A stretch of 64,000 bases of DNA from Ehretia macrophylla (taxonomy: Eukaryota; Streptophyta; Magnoliopsida; Boraginales; Ehretiaceae). Shown piece after piece: positions 57,587-64,000 of the stretch. The translations under genes were made by a program, and so were the position numbers. How positions within the stretch are numbered: position 1 is the stretch's first letter; each line of letters starts with the position of its first letter. The notes beneath the pieces are model-generated. The model was not told the DNA's origin. It saw only the letters and a program-made list of their open reading frames with translations, and did no database searches. Where the stretch lies: NCBI GenBank assembly GCA_037974665.1, contig CM075781.1, positions 36,604,735 through 36,668,734 on the forward strand. Reading direction: 5' to 3'.

Positions 57587-59439
57587 CCACGGGGAATTAG
57601 AACTTAGTTTAAATGGGTCCATTCCTCTCCCTATAGGTCGAGCTAATAAATTCCTTCATAAGCTAATAAGAGATTCTATTATTCTACACTGACTTTACTA
57701 TGCTTCTTATTAGTTATAGTAACTATACCCTCTGGGTGGAATTGCCACAACATGGGCCTTCTTCAAGGGAGGAGTTCATACCCGGAGAAAGAAAGCAGGC
57801 TACTAAATCGACTATTTCAAGATACTTTTCTACATTCGTAGCGAAGAGTGCGCTACGCATTTGAAAGCGAATAGTGCTTACTTTCCAAGGTGGACACAGC
57901 CCCGAAACCGATCTGCGAAAGATAACATAGACATCTTTATATACTTAGATACCATATCCAATTCTAAACAACTGATATGCGACATCAACAACTCATATGC
58001 GCCAGATATAACTCTTCCTCCTAAAAGCGCATGTGCTATAGCCGATATGCTTGATGTACTAGCCAAGCCCAGGAACGAGGAGCAAAACCAGAACTACTAA
58101 ATTCTAGTTGGAAGAGAGGAGGTAGGGGTTTTTTTCTACAGATTCAATGGGAATGGGGAAAACTTTTTCATTCAGCACGGTGCAGCCTATCTCCCTTGCC
58201 TTGATCCGAAAACCATCTCAATTAGCTTCGGGTACGGTACACCATAGCTATCTTTTACAAGGTCCTCAACCTTAAGGCTGGGGTACCTTTACCTTCTCCA
58301 CTAGAAGGTAGGAGCTACCACCTTCTATAGTTGCAAGGTAGGCCGCTAAGGTCTACTGTAAGCCTATTATCGTTTCTTCCTCGATGCTATGATCTGCTCG
58401 ATGATCCGATCCTCCATTTTCGAAAAAAAAGAATAAGACTGGAACTCCAGCATCACCTTCTTCTTAGTCCTCCACTTCTTTAGGAGTGAAACTAATTGCA
58501 GACTTCCTACCTCTTTCTGTTTCCTAGCTCTCCCTACCTGGGGTCTTCACTACCATCACCTCCCCGTCTGCTCCTCTACCCAATCTCGGAACCAAAGCTT
58601 AGGATTCATGCAGCTAGAGCGAAATAACTCGAGTAGTCTTGGACCGGAAAGGAGATGGTCTGTAAGTCCCAGTGAGATTATTCCACCGATTCCAATAGTA
58701 ACTGGAGCTACTACTAGTTATGACCAAGCCAACTATGGATTCAGTCTGTAAGAGAAATTGAATATAGAAAGGTCTTACCTCAGCCTACTCCTGGTCTATC
58801 GTGCCTAAGAATGCCCAACCCCAAAAAGCCAGCTTCTCGAGGGAAGTTAGTAAGTCCCATACCATATAATCATATAAAAAAGTCTTTGCCCAGTAGTGCT
58901 CAACAAGTAAATAAGAAGGTAGTCGAGGACTATCCTAAGTCAGTACCAGTTGATTCTACTTGAAATCTCATACATAAGAAAAGGTTTGGAACAAAGTGAG
59001 CCAATAGGCTTTCCATAGGAAACCCGAAAAGGACCTTTATCTGTCTGAGAAGATATTCCGTCTCATCTAAAAACAGTAAAGAGTTACTTTCAACAACACC
59101 AACAAGAACAAGAGCTTCCACTACCATCAGAGGAGCCTGGAAAAGAAGCACTCTCAATCACATCGGTCTACCAACTAACTCTATCAGGAGCATCAGGCCT
59201 AGCCGGGAGTGAACTTTTGAAAATGCTAGCTTGGCGAAGATCGAGCTTGGGGTCACCTTCTTCTCTTACTCGCAGGTAGGTAGATGTGCAATTCATTATT
59301 ACACTTGAACTCAGATCTCATCTCGTGATCTGGCAAGCAGTGGAATTCTATTTTACGCTATCACTAAGCTAATGTGAGACCCTTGGACTTGGCATGTGAG
59401 GAGAAAGACTGAAAGAAAAGTTGGAGTTGCAGAACTCAT

Positions 59440-59990
59440 TGAAAGCAAGGAGCGTGACAATGATTTTGTGTCTGACTTTCTCACGAGATGGCAAGCCCTT
59501 CCCTTCAGGTGTCCGCAAAAGGTTACCCCTGGCCCTAGAGGACCAGCCACTTCCTCCCCTCCCTGGTAGGGGCATAAAGAAAGGACATAGCAGGCCGAAA
59601 GGGTCCGAATCTTTGAGGCATGAACTCTCAATCCATCTCATGCCTCAAACCTTTGATGATTTGAATTACTTATGCACCAAGGCACATGACCTAGAAATGC
59701 ACCTTAGCAAGAGGCGCTCAACTCAAAGCCCAAGGCAGCTTCAAAGGTTGAGATGGCTGGAGTCGAAGCAAAGAAAAAGAAGAACGGTGATAGGGAAGGC
59801 CAAAAAAGATGATGAAAAAGGGTAAGGAGAAGGGAAATGGTGAGAAGAAACCCTCCTAAAAAGAGAGGTTGGGTTTTGAATTCCCTGATGAAATCGTGAA
59901 AGATCTCTTCGAGGAGTTGATGAAGGAAGACCGTATAGAACTACCACAATGGAAGAGGTCAGGTCGAATGAAGAAGAGAAGACCGAGCGA
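59440..59990 (+). pseudogene. Gypsy gag fragment in organelle-like DNA
   Basis: One frame gives ERDNDFVSDFLTRWQALPF with RCPQKVTP from 59451. A second gives DDLNYLCTKAHDLEMHLSKR (about 59655-59715), and another gives FPDEIVKDLFEELMKEDRIE with LPQWKR (about 59875-59960). These are pieces of a Ty3-gypsy gag, in order but separated by frame changes and a diverged stretch at 59520-59600. No protease, RT or LTR is present. Retrotransposon scraps of this kind are regular in plant mitochondrial DNA. Confidence 0.7.
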
Positions 59991-61265
59991 GAAAACTACA
60001 AGCGCGCTAGCGCGGCTTTCGTTAGTAACTTGCTCTTGTGCCTAAGAGGTCTGTCCCATTGAAAAGTGTTGTGGCGCGGATGAAGGTATCCAAGGCCTCA
60101 TAGAGAATGGGGACATCGGACTGCCCCCTATCGAGAAAACCACTGCCACCCCAATCACCGACGGTTGTAACGATCCCCTGCATTCAACCTCCGAAAAGTA
60201 GCCTTCCATTAATAGCCTCTCTTTCAAACTCTTATGTGGGAAGACTTAAAGCTGTTGGCATTTCCCTATGCGAAGACAGTTTTCGCAATAGCCTTATTCT
60301 CAAGTTCTGATTCACTTGCACCCTTCTTCTTGAAATGGCATTAGCTGCTCCTTCTATGGCATGGCATCCTCTTAGACTCTTTCTATTCCATCAAAGATCC
60401 AAACAAGGGATTCCGTAATAAAAAGATCGCTTACGCCGACATAACATATGTCACTTCCACTTCCTTTAGGAGATGTTTTTCATAGACCAAACCCAGCTTG
60501 TTGAAGAGGGAAAGAGAACTCCTAAATGCGGCCGTGATCAACTATACGATAGCACTCGCCATGGATGATACGATTCAAAGAGACAAGAGCGTATTCGTGT
60601 AGCAGATTCTCGGCATTCCTTCCATCTCCCCTCTTCACTCCTAACAAGATAGTTTTCACGAGCTTCTGTAAGCCCCCCGAAAACATACTTCGAATTCGCT
60701 ATTCTAGCCAAGGAAAGATGGCCAATTCCATGTGTTAAGCAAGGTCGAAATCAATCCCAACTCTCTCATCTCAAAGATGTCATCCGTTTCCCCATAAGCA
60801 TCGAAGCGGGAGGGGATAGATAGCCTTTTTTAATACCTTTCCCTTTGACTCTGCTTTCTTTTATTGGACCAGGGATTAGATAGTTGCCTCATACAACGCT
60901 CTGTGCTAAATTCATGACTAACGAACTTACAGGCACGAGGGTTGGCAACACCAGGGAAACTGATAGCTGGTATATCCCAATCAATGCTCTAGCTCTGCAG
61001 GACGGAAAAGATGGAATTACTGATAGCTCTACTTGAGAGAGGTTTATATGGGGGTATTACTTACTTGATAGAGCGTAACTAACTACTGGCGCAGGGGATA
61101 GATTACTAAAACCTTACTCACCGGGGTTAGCGTACCATCACTATTCTCACCCGGGAATTGCGCTAAAAGCTTAGTCTATCCCAATCCTTGGGGACTTACC
61201 ATCTATAGCACCTGCTCTCAAACCTGACTTTGACCTGCAAGTTACGGCAGCAAGTTACGGCGGGC

Positions 61266-62145
61266 TCAAAAGCCGGAACGCGCGTTAACGCTTGTAGTTT
61301 GATCGCTCTCTCCCTTTCTCTCTATTGCTAAAGGGACAGACTTACTCCTTCTTACTTTAGTGTATAGCTTCCATATCAATCCAAACCTTTGGACAGTTGG
61401 ATCCGAGGTTCGGCGATATGGAGACACTTCTGCTGGAGTAAGTTTTCTAAAATCCAGTAATGGAGTTTCCATATTCGCAGACATTACAATGTGAGTCTTT
61501 AAGTAGTCAAGCCACATGCTCATCCAATTACGGAGACATGTGTGCTCAAGAAAGTCAGCTTCTAGCTCATTGACTTCATCATCCTCAGTACCAAAAGGAA
61601 CTTTGATATCTTTTGGACGGGTCCGTTCAACAAGCCACCACCATAACTGACCTTTTAAGTAAGGGTTTAACGGGATGCCTCCCGCCAACCAGAACTCAAA
61701 GACCAGAGGTGAACCCTGTAATGGCACAGAGAGAAAGACTCTCAACCTCGTCCAAATCTTAGAGTTCAACGATGGAGAGGTAAGTCTGCCACGAACTTTA
61801 TACCCCGTTCCTGCTAATCTAAAGAGCGGAGCCTCAGACGAGTGAGAATACTGCCTTTGAAAAGTACGGATGCCGTTACAAGTGTGAAAGTTGAGGGATA
61901 TTGGTGATAAATCAACAACACCACCCCAGCAAAAAGAACTGATTGGCAAACTCAAATGCTCCAAGGGATGATAGTAATTCTTTCTTACTTGAAATTCTTA
62001 CTTGTAATCCCTGGAGTATCAGAGAGTACTCCCTTGCCACATCACTATGACGAATGACGACATCGTCACCTAGAATAGCGTATCTCCAATAAGGAACTCC
62101 CCTTTTAGGGAGCAAGATACTAACGAAAGTCGTAACGCTAACTTA
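61266..62145 (-). pseudogene. Mitovirus-type RNA-dependent RNA polymerase remnant
   Basis: The minus-strand frame 62115-61912 contains the polymerase motif C, YAILGDDVVI, with the GDD triplet at 62070-62062. The following frame (61964-61266, 232 codons) begins just beyond and contains VDLSPISLNF, a stretch usual in mitovirus polymerases after motif D. The two frames overlap in different phases around 61964-61912, so a frameshift separates them. A stop at 62145-62143 closes the reading upstream. Motifs A and B are not seen. Only about the C-terminal third of a mitovirus polymerase remains. Mitovirus-derived fragments without replication ability are known in plant mitochondrial genomes and their nuclear copies. 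Confidence 0.75.
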
Positions 62146-64000
62146 GCTTTACGTTTTCTCGCTCGGTCGAAAAACGAACTCAAGAACGCAAGAGAAGTGC
62201 TTTTGACAATAATCTTGTTGGTGTGTGCCATCGCACACCTCCGTTACTCTTTAGGAGTCATCCGCCCCAGATAAGATTCTATTTATGACCATTACACAAT
62301 GAAATTCTTTTTGGCGCAGACGAATCAGAGATCTATCTACTATATTCACAGAGCGCTCACCATGGGTTCCCGGTTTATCTAGCACTGATTCGGTACCTCC
62401 GGATCCTTGGCGGCCTCAGATCCATCGACGGATAACCCTTTGCATGAGGGATATCCAATTCCATATGTTAGGTTAATACTTCTTTTTTCTTAGTAAACGG
62501 CATTGATGAGAATCAAGAGTCAACCACCATTAGCCATTTTCCATACTTGCTTCACCTTGCGGAAGTCGGTTTTTCAGTTGTTTGATTTGCCAGCTTTGGT
62601 CAGCTGGACTTTTGATAAAGATGCGCTCACAAATCTTCGTTTATTCTTTGGTGGGCTGGCTACAGGCCACTTAGCTCGAATAGATCTGATTTGAATGAAT
62701 CAGGTTTCTTCCACTGCAGGATGAACTTTACCGTTTTAGAATACACAGTTTCCCGTTCGGCCACAATCTTTGGTTTTAGACTCTTTCTCGAGTGTGATCC
62801 TATCTTCACTCACACGGCTATTTACTCCTTTCCTTTGTATGTGCATCTCCGTCCCAGATCGACTATCAGTCTTTTGTTTGCTGGCTTGACTCCAGAACGA
62901 GTAGAGGAAGGAAGCGATAATCGGTCTATCCCATTAAGCGTAATCCCGTTAGTCGTTGGTTAGCTCAATGCCGTAAACAGTCTTTAGCTTCCAAACTGAC
63001 TACTTGACTAACTTCATTACAGTTGGCTGTATTCGAAGTCATAGGTATTCGACAGACTAGATTGAGACTATGTGCACGAATAGCTTTGTGTGGTAAGAGA
63101 GGGAAGCGAAGCTTGTTAGAACCATAAAGATGTAGCTGACCAAGCCAGTCAGTTCATGAGCCCGGGGTAGATGCTCTAGCCACTTCCTTCCTAACTCCCT
63201 TCGCTATGTGGAAGGTAAGAAGCTAGCTAGTTAGATTTTAGTAGCAACTAATACACTAAAACGCTATGAAAGCTTTCAAAAAAGATCCCAAGCCTTCGGT
63301 GAGAGCATTCCACCAACCAAACAAAGAGCGATGGACACAGAGAGATGTAGGTTGAGAGGGGAAAACATCTTCTTTGAATTGAAAGGAAAGAAGGATTGGA
63401 GTTCTTCCTGCACGTCTTCTTTCCTCCAGCATGCATGAGTTACAGCTTCACAGTAGGATTTAGGAAAAACTTTCGAATAAATGAAAGAAAGAAATGCACA
63501 ATGTTCAGCCTTCCTTTACTAACCTACGGTAAGGAAATAGAAACATCAACTATTTCACTAGGTTCAATTCTTCCCATGGTTTCAAGGGGGTTACCTTTCT
63601 GGCTCCGTGCATACTAGGATGAATCTGGTGTTTTCGATTCTCAGGTAAGGGACCCTGGTGCCCCCGCTCGTTGGAGCTGCACTTGCGACACCAGAGGTTT
63701 ATCCGACCAAATCTATCACCAAGACTCCATCCATCTCATACTGGTCTCCTTCAGCTCTACCAAACAGCCTCAAAATGAAAAAGAAAGAAAGAGTTATAGA
63801 GGATTAGTCAGTCTATCGACTACCTTGAGGGAATGCCCAAGGAAAATCCAGGGACCGCCCGAACATACAAATCTCTAATTCTCAAAGCACTCAACCTAGC
63901 CAAGAAAAAGAGCACTTCCTATTCCTGTCAATAGAGGACTGAGCTTACTGCCTGAGATTGCTTTTATAAAAGCTGATTTCCGCTCTAAGCTCTCCTATTC

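Larger units (their letters stand above)
47461..57587 (-). mobile_element. CACTA (En/Spm) DNA transposon, right end not recognisable
   Basis: The left end is CACTACAACATTTTAGACTT, a CACTA terminus, followed by about 0.8 kb of subterminal repeats. Inside, on the minus strand, are a tnpD-like transposase (55133-51668) and a tnpA-like gene (51175-48870). Subterminal repeats reappear at 57350-57540. The expected right terminus (...TTGTAGTG) is not seen. Instead there is a 41-bp hairpin (57546-57586) and then organelle-like DNA. The element is therefore truncated or altered at its right end and its 3-bp target duplication cannot be checked. Both genes are broken, so this copy is not autonomous. 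Confidence 0.9.
57588..64000. other. Organelle-like (probably mitochondrial) DNA
   Basis: From about 57588 the sequence is clearly less AT-rich and loses the long A/T runs seen everywhere else. It has the mosaic look of plant mitochondrial intergenic DNA: short unrelated frames, a mitovirus-type polymerase remnant and a retrotransposon fragment, both of which are known inclusions in plant mitogenomes. Frames at 57861-58100, 62503-62694, 62691-62963 and 63396-63617 are open but I recognise none. I found no rRNA, tRNA or standard respiratory-chain gene. It is either a nuclear insertion of mitochondrial DNA or an assembly join. Confidence 0.6.

Noticed and set aside
57861-58100. 79-codon plus-strand frame as a mitochondrial protein gene.
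   Set aside because: It is open and starts with ATG, but I do not recognise it as any respiratory, ribosomal or maturation protein, so it is mentioned only within the organelle-like block.
62503-62963. Two consecutive plus-strand frames as an upstream polymerase part of the mitovirus remnant.
   Set aside because: They are on the opposite strand to the remnant and show none of the polymerase motifs.

Overview
The window looks like repeat-rich, AT-rich nuclear DNA of a flowering plant (probably a eudicot). I found no intact host protein gene, and almost all of it can be explained as transposable elements. Everything here was read by eye from the sequence. Divergence figures are hand counts and no database search was made.

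Layout. (1) 1-2556 is flanking DNA with a 480-bp MITE. The block 1-1650 has a diverged second copy at 42785-45095. (2) 2557-28764 is one nest. A copia-type solo LTR (TSD TCCGC/TCCAC) was hit twice. One hit is a long gypsy-type solo LTR 'A' (2601-12927), which itself contains a complete 7.7-kb non-autonomous long-LTR element 'LARD-1' (3731-11446, TSD ATCAT). The other is an Athila/Tat-type element 'C' (13994-28398, TSD TCAAG), whose interior contains a second non-autonomous long-LTR element 'B' (19058-26205). (3) 28933-35529 is a third, young non-autonomous long-LTR element 'D' (TSD CCACG). (4) 35535-37564 is flanking DNA with a small inverted-repeat element and local duplications. (5) 37570-42716 is a full-length Ty1/copia element 'F' (TSD ATGTA) with broken gag-pol. 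(6) 42722-45095 is the second copy of the flanking block, carrying a 1.1-kb insertion. (7) 45290-47460 is a copia relict 'E' (RT-RNase H and 3' end). (8) 47461 to about 57587 is a CACTA (En/Spm) transposon on the minus strand with decayed tnpD- and tnpA-like genes, subterminal GCAACGGTT repeats and a nested SINE. Its right end is not recognisable. (9) About 57588-64000 changes character: it is less AT-rich, resembles plant mitochondrial intergenic DNA, and holds a broken mitovirus-type RdRp remnant and a gypsy gag fragment. It is probably nuclear mitochondrial DNA (NUMT) or an assembly join.

The most interesting material is in the non-autonomous long-LTR elements (LARD-1, B, D). Their interiors (2.8, 2.1 and 1.7 kb) have no gag-pol, yet they share an ordered cis architecture. 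It runs: an initiator-Met PBS; a TATGTG-rich leader; in B and D, a GGNATTCTT quasi-repeat; and a 7-8 bp hairpin with a 4-nt loop directly before the polypurine tract. In addition, LTR A and the 5' LTR of B carry a cluster of three stem-loops with a covarying base pair. These look like selected RNA or DNA signals that let coding-free elements use proteins made elsewhere.
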